From NCBI GenBank assembly GCA_017695055.1, contig JADILY010000023.1, positions 1-23,514 of the forward strand: DNA of 23,514 nt. The letters are read 5' to 3'. Origin of the DNA: Merdivivens faecigallinarum (GTDB lineage: Bacteria; Bacteroidota; Bacteroidia; Bacteroidales; UBA932). Position 1 is the stretch's first letter. Every line of letters begins with the position of its first letter. Below the pieces are notes generated by a model. That model saw nothing but the letters and a program-made list of their open reading frames with translations, was not told the DNA's origin and did no database searches. Below are positions 7,655-14,681 of this stretch, piece after piece. The position numbers and the translations under genes were made by a program.

Positions 7655-8615
7655 GTTCGATAAAATCTACGACAGGAGGCTGGAAACGGTAGGACAGGAT
7701 TCCGCGCGGGGACGAGAAAAGCCGCACCGGCATCTCCATTCCGTTCATCCTCGATATGTCGTTATAGTCGATTCCTGCTGCAAAACCCGTCTCATCCGCA
7801 TTCTGGTACGGGAAAGGCACACGGTAAATGATCGTAACCCGTGAAGGCAGAAGGATCGCCCTCTCCCCTGCCGGCAGATTGACTACCGATAAGTTCACGG
7901 TCGACTTCATTTCCACATAACGGGACACCGAGACGGTATAATGCACCATTTTTTCGGAAAGCCTGAGCCCCGGAGGTGTCATAAGCGAAACGACCCCGTC
8001 CTTGTCCCCGTCAAGGTCTTCAGCATAGACGGTCTCGGTATGCACATAATTGATTCTCGACAGGTCGGAAACGGTTCCGTAAACGAGGACCGAATCCGGC
8101 TCCACAGTAATATCCCCTATCTGCATGTATTGCGGACGGCATTCGACTACGGCATTTGGAACGACAGGGACCTTCTTGTACTGTTCCTTGGTAAAACGGA
8201 ATTCGAGCCTGCTCGTCACAAAATATTCGAGACCTACATTCTGTAGGCCTATCGAAGGCATGAGTTCCCTCATGGCATCCTCCGTCAGATAAAACAGCTC
8301 GTCATCCGTATCGGATTTTTTCCACAGCTCGGGAGCTACATTTATCTCCATAGGTACGGATTTGTATATCCGCCTGCGGATGATGTAGAAACCGTTCGCC
8401 TTCCCCCTTATAATCATGGTAGCCGACGTCGACGACCTGTCCGAATGGCCGTTTATCTCGGAGGTCGCCACAAGCTCATACTCAAGGAAAGCGGAATACT
8501 CTCCCGAAAGCGTATAGATGAGCCAGACAAAAAAGGCCAAGAGGAGGGATACCAACAAAATCTGCCAATCCCTCCCCGCTCTGTTTTTGAATCTTCTGAC
8601 GAGATTCCTGAACAT
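7647..8615 (-). CDS. ybbR: YbbR/CdaR-like membrane-anchored protein
   Basis: This 322-residue protein has an N-terminal membrane segment at about 17-36 (WQILLVSLLLAFFVWLIYTL), preceded by a positively charged tail. A mostly beta extracytoplasmic region follows. It includes segments such as VEPDSVLVYGTVSDLSRINY, which match the YbbR domain pattern. In Firmicutes the related CdaR regulates the diadenylate cyclase CdaA. No cyclase gene is in this window, so that role is not implied here. It lies between yajC (9 nt gap) and coaE (8 nt overlap) in the operon, an order I recognise from other Bacteroidetes. Family call is good; function is unknown. Confidence 0.8.
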   Translation of the reverse strand: MFRNLVRRFKNRAGRDWQILLVSLLLAFFVWLIYTLSGEYSAFLEYELVATSEINGHSDRSSTSATMIIRGKANGFYIIRRRIYKSVPMEINVAPELWKKSDTDDELFYLTEDAMRELMPSIGLQNVGLEYFVTSRLEFRFTKEQYKKVPVVPNAVVECRPQYMQIGDITVEPDSVLVYGTVSDLSRINYVHTETVYAEDLDGDKDGVVSLMTPPGLRLSEKMVHYTVSVSRYVEMKSTVNLSVVNLPAGERAILLPSRVTIIYRVPFPYQNADETGFAAGIDYNDISRMNGMEMPVRLFSSPRGILSYRFQPPVVDFIEHE

Positions 8616-8624
8616 CCGCGAAAA

Positions 8625-8954
8625 TTATCTTTGAGTATCGGCCATATCCTTTACGACTGCCGATTTGTCAACAAGAATCTTCACATTGTTGTCAATTTCC
8701 ACGACGAGCTTGTCGTCCTTGACCTCACATACGACTCCGTATATGCCGCCGACAGTGACAATCTTGTCCCCTTTCTTCAAAGAGGCGCGGAACTGGTTGA
8801 GTTCTTTCTGCTTTTTCTGCTGCGGACGTATCATGAAAAAATACATGACAACGAAAATCAGGACGATCATCGCTATGGGCATCCATTCGCTGCCGCCACC
8901 GGCATCTTTCGCTGCCTGACCAGCAGATGCATCGAGTAATGTTAAAAAATTCAT
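8625..8954 (-). CDS. yajC: Preprotein translocase subunit YajC
   Basis: YajC is a small single-pass membrane protein that associates with SecDF and the Sec translocon. The 109-residue protein has an Ala/Gly-rich start and one membrane segment at about 24-42. The diagnostic RPQQKKQKE follows at 43-51, then the conserved LKKGDKIVTVGGIYGVV block. Length and layout are normal for the family. It sits 45 nt after nusB and 9 nt before ybbR. No consensus promoter is visible in the 45-nt gap, so it is probably transcribed from the nusB promoter. Confidence 0.95.
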   Translation of the reverse strand: MNFLTLLDASAGQAAKDAGGGSEWMPIAMIVLIFVVMYFFMIRPQQKKQKELNQFRASLKKGDKIVTVGGIYGVVCEVKDDKLVVEIDNNVKILVDKSAVVKDMADTQR

Positions 8955-8999
8955 ATCAAAAAAATTAGTAAAATGTTATTAATAATTGATTCTTACAAT

Positions 9000-9962
9000 T
9001 CATAGCAGACCCTTCCCGCTCTTTACTATGGTCCCGTCTTCCAGACCCTTCTGTATCAGCCGGTCCAAAAGCCCGTTCACGAATACCCTGCTGTTGGCCG
9101 TGCTGTAATACTTGGAAATCTCCACATATTCGTTTATGGTCACCTTGACAGGGATGCTCGGAAAGGCGATGGCCTCGGACAGTCCCAGTACGATGAGGGC
9201 GGCATCCGTGGAAACGAGCCTGTCGGAATCCCAGTTCTTCGTACTTTCGGTTATCTGCCTGAACAGCCTGTCATAATTGGCCATGGCATAATCCAACAGT
9301 TTTATCACATATTTCCTGTCGTCTTCGACATCCGCCCCTTTCTCCTCCATATCGCTCTGGAACAGAGCCGGAATCGTGAACACGCCGTCTTTTTTCACGG
9401 TTTTCAACGTCTTGACTATATAATTGAGGACATAGCCGAGATCGTCCATCCAGTATATGGACATGTCATCGATAATCTGCTCCAGCTCCTCGTTGTCCTC
9501 AAGCTCGTTTTCATAAATCTTCACAAAAAGGGCACAGTCGTCGGCGAGGGAATGCTCCCCGTTCTCCATGTATTTCTGAAAATATTCTCTGGAATAGACC
9601 GCTTTCAGCAAATGCCGCACAAAGGCGTCATGCTCGTTCCAAAGCAATTTCTTCTTTTCGCACTGCTTCACGAAATCCGCATTGGCCGCAAGTATCCCCG
9701 GTACGGCGTTTTCGAAAAATTTCATATTGGGATTCAGGTCCTCTTCCGTAGGGAAAAACTTGTTTTTCCTTTTGGCTATCGACTCGCCTTCAGCCGCCTT
9801 CAGGGCCCTTGCAAGATTGAGCATGAACAGATATAGATCCCTACATTTTTCACATGAAAGAAGCAATTCCTTCTCGGCCGCCACGATGGATCCCGCGCCA
9901 GAATACACATTGCCGTATAACACTTTGAACGCTTTAACGCGTAAAATACGTCTGTTTAGCAT
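9000..9962 (-). CDS. nusB: Transcription antitermination factor NusB (long Bacteroidetes form)
   Basis: NusB with S10/NusE binds boxA RNA and supports antitermination, mainly in rRNA operons. The classic domain is in the C-terminal half. The stretch DAALIVLGLSEAIAFPSIPV, then KVTINEYVEISKYYSTANS and FVNGLLDRL, matches the conserved NusB end. The protein has 320 residues against about 140 in E. coli. The extra N-terminal part starts with a NusB-like RRILRVKAFKVLYG and then continues with a charged helical region of unknown role. The longer form is usual in Bacteroidetes. This is the first gene of the operon nusB-yajC-ybbR-coaE, and a -7 element lies 22 nt upstream. Confidence 0.92.
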   Translation of the reverse strand: MLNRRILRVKAFKVLYGNVYSGAGSIVAAEKELLLSCEKCRDLYLFMLNLARALKAAEGESIAKRKNKFFPTEEDLNPNMKFFENAVPGILAANADFVKQCEKKKLLWNEHDAFVRHLLKAVYSREYFQKYMENGEHSLADDCALFVKIYENELEDNEELEQIIDDMSIYWMDDLGYVLNYIVKTLKTVKKDGVFTIPALFQSDMEEKGADVEDDRKYVIKLLDYAMANYDRLFRQITESTKNWDSDRLVSTDAALIVLGLSEAIAFPSIPVKVTINEYVEISKYYSTANSRVFVNGLLDRLIQKGLEDGTIVKSGKGLL

Positions 9963-9983
9963 TTCTTGTCAAATAAATTTTTG

Positions 9984-9991
9984 CAAATATA
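9984..9991 (-). promoter_or_regulatory. Predicted -7 element for the nusB operon
   Basis: Read on the minus strand this is TATATTTG, matching TAnnTTTG and followed by C as is common in Bacteroidetes. The start would be near 9978, about 15 nt before the nusB ATG. The -33 region has no clear TTG. Confidence 0.55.
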
Positions 9992-10013
9992 GTACTCTTA
10001 TCAAGAAAATATT

Positions 10014-10026
10014 TAACTTCGCGAAG
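10014..10026 (+). promoter_or_regulatory. Palindrome CTTCGCGAAG and possible -7 variant upstream of DUF3276
   Basis: CTTCGCGAAG (10017-10026) is a perfect 10-bp palindrome between the divergent nusB and DUF3276 genes. It overlaps TAACTTCG (10014-10021), a one-base variant of the -7 consensus facing the DUF3276 gene. It could be an operator for that promoter. The promoter call is weak because no -33 element is seen. Confidence 0.35.
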
Positions 10027-10048
10027 ATTTGATTAATTTTTTTGTAAA

Positions 10049-10387
10049 ATGTATTTCGACGATATCGATAACAGAGGAACTGCTGAACGCAACAGCGACG
10101 ATATTTTCTCAAAGCCTATCAGGGCGGGAAAACGCACTTATTTCTTTGATGTCAAAGCCACTAAGGGTAACGATTACTATATAACCATTACCGAAAGCAA
10201 ACGCAGGCAGGAATTCGACGGCAAGGCAGCCTACGACAAGCACAAAATATTCCTGTACAAGGAAGACTTCGACAAGTTCGCCCAGGGACTCGAGGAAACC
10301 ATCGAATATATCCGCAAAATCAGTCCGGTCCAGGAAGAATACGAGGGGAAGAACAACTTTACCGATGTGAATTTTGATGAACTTTAA
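10049..10387 (+). CDS. DUF3276 family PUR-alpha-like nucleic-acid-binding protein
   Basis: This 112-residue protein has the PUR fold typical of a small family conserved in Bacteroidetes. The core is at about residues 26-100: AGKRTYFFDVKATKGNDYYITITESKR, then a segment with KHKIFLYKEDFDKFAQGLEETIEYI. PUR-alpha relatives bind single-stranded DNA or RNA, and the spirochaete relative BpuR acts as a nucleic-acid-binding regulator. The function in Bacteroidetes is not established. The C-terminal tail is acidic. The last 11 nt overlap the start of nadE, so translation is probably coupled. It is divergent from nusB across 86 bp. Confidence 0.85.
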   Translation: MYFDDIDNRGTAERNSDDIFSKPIRAGKRTYFFDVKATKGNDYYITITESKRRQEFDGKAAYDKHKIFLYKEDFDKFAQGLEETIEYIRKISPVQEEYEGKNNFTDVNFDEL

Positions 10388-12323
10388 GGATTTCGGCTAT
10401 CTGAGGGTGGCCGCTGCCGCACCCAAGGTAGAGCTCGGCGACTGCATGGGCAATGCCGGCCATATCATAGAATACATAGGCAAGGCGGCGGAAGCGGAAG
10501 CCGCAATCGCGGTATTTCCGGAACTGTCAGTCACAGGATACACCTGCGGCGACCTGTTTTATCAGGAAAAGCTCCTGAAATCGGCCGAAAATGCAGTAAG
10601 GCGCATAGCGGCGGCTACAGCCGGAACGAAAACCGTAGCCGTAATCGGGCTTCCCGTAGCCTACGGGGACAGGCTTCTGAACTGTGCCGCGGTAATCCAC
10701 AACGGAAACATAGCCGGAATCGTACCGAAAAGCCATATACCCAATTATGCCGAATTCTATGAAAACAGATGGTTTTGCAGCGGAAGCGGCATAGACGACA
10801 CCATATCATTCGCCGGACAGAAGGGCATCCCGTTCGGGGCTAAAAAACTTTTCCGCCTCGGCAAGGCCGTGTTAGGAGTGGAAATTTGTGAAGACATCTG
10901 GACCGCCCTTCCTCCGTCCACCATATTATGCATGGCAGGGGCCAACATAATAGCCAATCTGTCGGCCAGCGACGAACTCGCCGGAAAACATGACGAAAGA
11001 ATGCAGCTGATTTCCCATCAGTCGGGCAGATGCATATCATCATACATTTACGCCTCCTCTGGCTTCGGGGAGTCGACCTCGGACCTCGTATTCGCCGGAG
11101 ATACGGCAATAGCGGAAAACGGAAGGATACTGGCCGAAGGAAAACGCTTCGAAAAGGACGGGACTATCACATACGCCGATATCGACCTCGGTCTGCTGTC
11201 CGCAATGAGGAGGAAGACGGGCACTTTCCCGGGAAGCGACACCCTCCCCCAGGACACCATAGGGAAAATAGACATCATCGACCTCGGGGAACCGGTCTAC
11301 CCGAAAAGACTTTCAAGAGACATACCGCGCCATCCTTTCATACCGTCCGGACCGGACAGGGACAAAAGGATGGAGGAAATCATCCGCATACAGACAGCCG
11401 GGCTTGCGACAAGAATCGAAAGAATCAAGTCGAAGACCGCCGTAATCGGGATATCCGGAGGATTGGACAGCACCCTCGCGCTTCTGACCACGGTCCTCAC
11501 CTACGACTATCTCGGCAAGGACAGAAAAGAGATAATAGGCATCACGATGCCGGGCCTCGGGACGAGCGGGCGCACCAGGAACAATGCCTCTGACCTGATG
11601 GAAGCCTTAGGCATCACTTCAAGGGAAATACCTATTTCACAGGCAGTAAGGCAGCATTTTTCAGACATAGGCCTCGATAGCGATTACAGAGGGGCGGCAT
11701 ACGAAAACGCCCAGGCACGTGAAAGGACACAGATACTCATGGACACGGCCAACCTTACCGGCGGAATCGTCATAGGTACGGGAGACCTGTCCGAAGCAGC
11801 CTTGGGATGGTGTACATACAACGGGGACCACATGTCCATGTACAACATGAACGGAGGCATCCCTAAAACGCTGGTAATCCATCTCGTAAAATGGATTGCC
11901 GACAACAATGCATGCGCCGCCGCTGCCTCGCTCCGTGACGGAAAAAACATAAAGGAAATCATTTACGACATCATAGACACCCCGATAAGCCCGGAACTGC
12001 TTCCGGCAGACGGCAATGGGGAAATCAACCAGAAGACCGAAGAACTCATCGGTCCTTACGAATTGCACGATTTCTTCCTCTACCATTTCATCCGCCTGTG
12101 CGAAACGCCGGAAAAGATACTTTTCACGGCAAGCCATGCGTTTTCGGGAAAATACGATGAAGCCGCCATCGGAAAATGGCTCCGCCTTTTCATGAAAAGG
12201 TTCTTCACCCAGCAGTTCAAGAGGAACTGCGCTCCGGATTCGCCAAAAGTGGGCTCCGTGGCACTGTCTCCGCGCGGAGACTGGAGGATGCCGAGCGACG
12301 CTTCCCCTGACGGATGGCTATAG
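10377..12323 (+). CDS. nadE: Glutamine-hydrolysing NAD+ synthase
   Basis: NadE makes NAD+ from nicotinic acid adenine dinucleotide, ATP and ammonia taken from glutamine. The 648-residue protein is the long two-domain form. The nitrilase-type glutaminase domain (about 1-300) shows the Glu-Lys-Cys triad at E49 (FPELSVTGY), K118 (VPKSHIPNY) and C171 (VEICEDIW). The synthetase domain holds the PP-loop SGGLDST at 360-366 and the conserved GTGDLSEAALGWCTYNGDHM. Both halves appear intact. I prefer the ATG at 10377 over the TTG one codon earlier. The gene overlaps the DUF3276 stop by 11 nt and ends 23 nt before the convergent TPR gene. No intrinsic terminator is visible after it. Confidence 0.96.
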   Translation: MNFKDFGYLRVAAAAPKVELGDCMGNAGHIIEYIGKAAEAEAAIAVFPELSVTGYTCGDLFYQEKLLKSAENAVRRIAAATAGTKTVAVIGLPVAYGDRLLNCAAVIHNGNIAGIVPKSHIPNYAEFYENRWFCSGSGIDDTISFAGQKGIPFGAKKLFRLGKAVLGVEICEDIWTALPPSTILCMAGANIIANLSASDELAGKHDERMQLISHQSGRCISSYIYASSGFGESTSDLVFAGDTAIAENGRILAEGKRFEKDGTITYADIDLGLLSAMRRKTGTFPGSDTLPQDTIGKIDIIDLGEPVYPKRLSRDIPRHPFIPSGPDRDKRMEEIIRIQTAGLATRIERIKSKTAVIGISGGLDSTLALLTTVLTYDYLGKDRKEIIGITMPGLGTSGRTRNNASDLMEALGITSREIPISQAVRQHFSDIGLDSDYRGAAYENAQARERTQILMDTANLTGGIVIGTGDLSEAALGWCTYNGDHMSMYNMNGGIPKTLVIHLVKWIADNNACAAAASLRDGKNIKEIIYDIIDTPISPELLPADGNGEINQKTEELIGPYELHDFFLYHFIRLCETPEKILFTASHAFSGKYDEAAIGKWLRLFMKRFFTQQFKRNCAPDSPKVGSVALSPRGDWRMPSDASPDGWL

Positions 12324-12346
12324 GCAATGGCCATGTGAGGCGATGG

Positions 12347-14377
12347 TTATAGGCCTCCGTTATCCTCTTCGCAGTATTGGTTGATTACGCTGTAGGCATC
12401 ATCGACACCGAGTTCGCCTGCCTTGGAGAGGTCTATGCATCCTTTTTCCTTGTCACGCAGGTATATCAGCACAAGTCCCCTGTTGAAATAAGCGTCACCG
12501 AAATAAGGGAAGAGCTCGATGGCCTTCGTATAGTTCTTTATCGCCTCCGTATGCTCGGAAGAAAGCGTGAACAGATTCCCGAGATTGAAGTAGACATAAG
12601 GGTACTCCGGATAGAGCATCGAAGCCTTTATCATATCCCCTATCGCCTCACTGTAGTCGTACCGGTTCATGGACTGCTCCTGCACCCTTGCCGTCGTAGT
12701 GCTTCCCCTGTTGTCAAGCGTAAGCACCTGTACATTGTGCTGCATGGACGATATGAAATCTATCATGTCGGCCTGAAGGACTCCCCTGTTCATATAGATC
12801 AGTGCCAGCAGAGGGCTCTCCCCTGAAGCGGATATTGCCGAACCGTAGTCATCCATAGCCGCGCTGAAACGGCTTTCAGCCGATTCGAGTATTCCCTTTG
12901 CGAACAGTTCCAATGTCCTTTCGTCCGGATTGTCCGAAAGATCCCTGCTTATGGCCGCTATGAAATCCGAATATTCCGGATTGTTCTTGCCGCCGGAACG
13001 GTCCTCATTGGAGACGACGGCATCGAAAGCAAGCAATGAAAGGAGGGAATCGACAGTCGGATTCTCATAACCCTTGTCCAGACGGGACCATGGGGCCTTG
13101 CTTCCCGCCACGACCTTATACATGGAACGCAGGCGGACATCCACATCCCTGTATTGCAAAAGCTCGTCATTGAAATCCTTCTGGGCGAATTCGGCATCGA
13201 GAGTAAGCAAGGAACTGAACTGCTTTGCAGTATCGGCAAAGGCCGAAGCCCCTTCCGCCGTACTTACCTTCTGCTGATACTCCCGTATCTTCCGCTGGGC
13301 CGTCTCGTAATCCTTCTTGGATTCGTCAGGAAAACCCATGAGGTTCTTGAGATAGGACCGGTTCATATAGGCCTTGGCAAAATCGGGATACAGTTCTATC
13401 GCTTTGTCGTAATCGTACACGGCATCCCAGTACCTGCCCATTTCGATAAAAATGGAAGCCCTGTTGAAATAGGCCAGCACATTGCGCGGATTGATGTTTA
13501 TGACCCTGTCGAAATCTTCGAGCGCTCCTTCGTAATCGGTCATCTGCGCCCTTATCAAAGCCCGGTTGTAAAGCGTAAGGGCATTTCCCGGCTCATCCTC
13601 CAATACCCGGTTCAAATCTGCCATGGCCCCGGCGATATCATTGCTGTCATACCTTAGAATCGCCCTGTTGAAATATGCGAAAGTGTTGGACGTATCCAAT
13701 ACTATCGCCTTGTCCATGTCGGCCAGCGCGTCCGTCAGATTTCCGGACATCGCATAAAGGCGTCCCCTCCTTATATAACCCTCCGGGTCGAACCTGTTCA
13801 GTTTTATCGCCTTGTTGTAATCGTTCAGCGCATCGAGCGTGTCCCCGAGGAAAAGATAGGTGGCCCCCCTGTTCAGATAGGCCGTGGATTCCTCCGGCTC
13901 CCTTATGATGAAACGGTCGAAATCCCCTACCGCCTTTTCGAACTGGCGCGAAAGGAAATATGTCACCCCGCGGCTGAAATACAGCGGGACGAAATCCGGC
14001 CTGAGCGATATGGCCTCGTCCATGTCTTCGAGGGCCTCGTCGTATTTTCCTATACGGCTGAGGGTTATCCCGCGATAATGGTAGGCGTCCGTATATACAG
14101 GATTGATTTCCACCGCCTTGTCGAAATCATCCAAAGCACCGCGGAAATCCCCGAGATTGTATTTTGCTATCCCTCTGAAAAAATAAGTCTCGTATCCGGA
14201 CGGATCCAACCGTGCCAGAATATTGAAATTTTCTATGGCGGAAGAATATTTTCCTTCGATGAGAGCCTGCCTGCCCCTTATATAAAAACGGTCTATGTCG
14301 TACTGCCCGAAAACGTCGGTGCAGACGAGCATGAAAACGGCAAAGGCCGCAAAAAAACATCCCTTTATCCTTGGCAT
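12347..14377 (-). CDS. Secreted tetratricopeptide-repeat protein
   Basis: The 676-residue product starts with a signal peptide (MPRIKGCFFAAFAVFMLVC, cleavage near residue 24). Ten consecutive TPR units of exactly 34 residues follow at about 26-365, many with the helix-A pattern YFNRA or YxxRG and helix-B endings such as ALEDFDRVININP. A non-repeat region of about 150 residues comes next, and at least three further TPRs lie near the C-terminus (for example AIKNYTKAIELFP). TPR arrays are protein-binding scaffolds; the partner is unknown. I chose the ATG at 14377 because the longer reading from 14467 would place the -7 element and its repeats inside the coding region and bury the signal peptide. 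It is probably periplasmic or outer-membrane associated, and monocistronic. Confidence 0.85.
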   Translation of the reverse strand: MPRIKGCFFAAFAVFMLVCTDVFGQYDIDRFYIRGRQALIEGKYSSAIENFNILARLDPSGYETYFFRGIAKYNLGDFRGALDDFDKAVEINPVYTDAYHYRGITLSRIGKYDEALEDMDEAISLRPDFVPLYFSRGVTYFLSRQFEKAVGDFDRFIIREPEESTAYLNRGATYLFLGDTLDALNDYNKAIKLNRFDPEGYIRRGRLYAMSGNLTDALADMDKAIVLDTSNTFAYFNRAILRYDSNDIAGAMADLNRVLEDEPGNALTLYNRALIRAQMTDYEGALEDFDRVININPRNVLAYFNRASIFIEMGRYWDAVYDYDKAIELYPDFAKAYMNRSYLKNLMGFPDESKKDYETAQRKIREYQQKVSTAEGASAFADTAKQFSSLLTLDAEFAQKDFNDELLQYRDVDVRLRSMYKVVAGSKAPWSRLDKGYENPTVDSLLSLLAFDAVVSNEDRSGGKNNPEYSDFIAAISRDLSDNPDERTLELFAKGILESAESRFSAAMDDYGSAISASGESPLLALIYMNRGVLQADMIDFISSMQHNVQVLTLDNRGSTTTARVQEQSMNRYDYSEAIGDMIKASMLYPEYPYVYFNLGNLFTLSSEHTEAIKNYTKAIELFPYFGDAYFNRGLVLIYLRDKEKGCIDLSKAGELGVDDAYSVINQYCEEDNGGL

Positions 14378-14395
14378 GACAGCATATTTACATGA

Positions 14396-14450
14396 CAGTC
14401 CGGTACACCATAAATGATGCCGGACTGCAAAAATAACGATTTTATCGTTA
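14396..14450 (-). promoter_or_regulatory. TPR gene promoter flanked by two inverted repeats
   Basis: On the minus strand, TATTTTTG (14428-14435) matches TAnnTTTG. Upstream and touching it is the inverted repeat TAACGAT-TTT-ATCGTTA (14434-14450). Immediately downstream is CAGTCCGG...CCGGACTG (14396-14427), an 8-bp inverted repeat whose interior can pair a further 5 bp with one G-T pair. The first could be an operator. The second could be an operator or an mRNA leader hairpin, depending on the exact start site. Confidence 0.5.
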
Positions 14451-14618
14451 ACAGACTTGGAAATCACCTTTAAACGAGTAAAATATTCATAAATAACCGA
14501 TTATCAACCATTTCAAAAGAACACCCCGGCTACGGAGCGAGAAATTCTCGAAAACCATCGACTCGTCCGGGCGATTTTCGCAATGCCATAAAAAAACGAG
14601 AAAACAGGTGAAACAAAG
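14451..14618. other. Non-coding stretch with an imperfect structured element
   Basis: This is part of the 304-bp divergent gap between the TPR gene and the M28 gene, and I see no gene in it. CGAGAA-A-TTCTCG (14538-14550) is a perfect inverted repeat. It lies inside an outer pairing of CCCGG (14525-14529) with CCGGG (14567-14571), extended by ACG/CGT. I find no consensus promoter or T-run that would make it a clear small RNA. Confidence 0.3.
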
Positions 14619-14623
14619 TTTGC

Positions 14624-14654
14624 TTGCTCCGCTTTCCGCTTTTGCGTATCTTTG
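14624..14654 (+). promoter_or_regulatory. Promoter of the M28 peptidase gene
   Basis: TTG (14624-14626) and TATCTTTG (14647-14654) are 20 nt apart and fit the Bacteroidetes promoter pattern. The start would be near 14660, about 22 nt before the ATG at 14682. Confidence 0.65.
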
Positions 14655-14681
14655 TCCGCATTTTTATTGCAGAGTTACCTC

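Noticed and set aside
14378..14467. Longer N-terminus for the TPR protein
   Set aside because: It would contain the promoter -7 box and inverted repeats and would displace the signal peptide from the N-terminus.
14652..14681. TTG start ten codons upstream for the M28 gene
   Set aside because: The TTG is part of the -7 element, so it would not be in the transcript.
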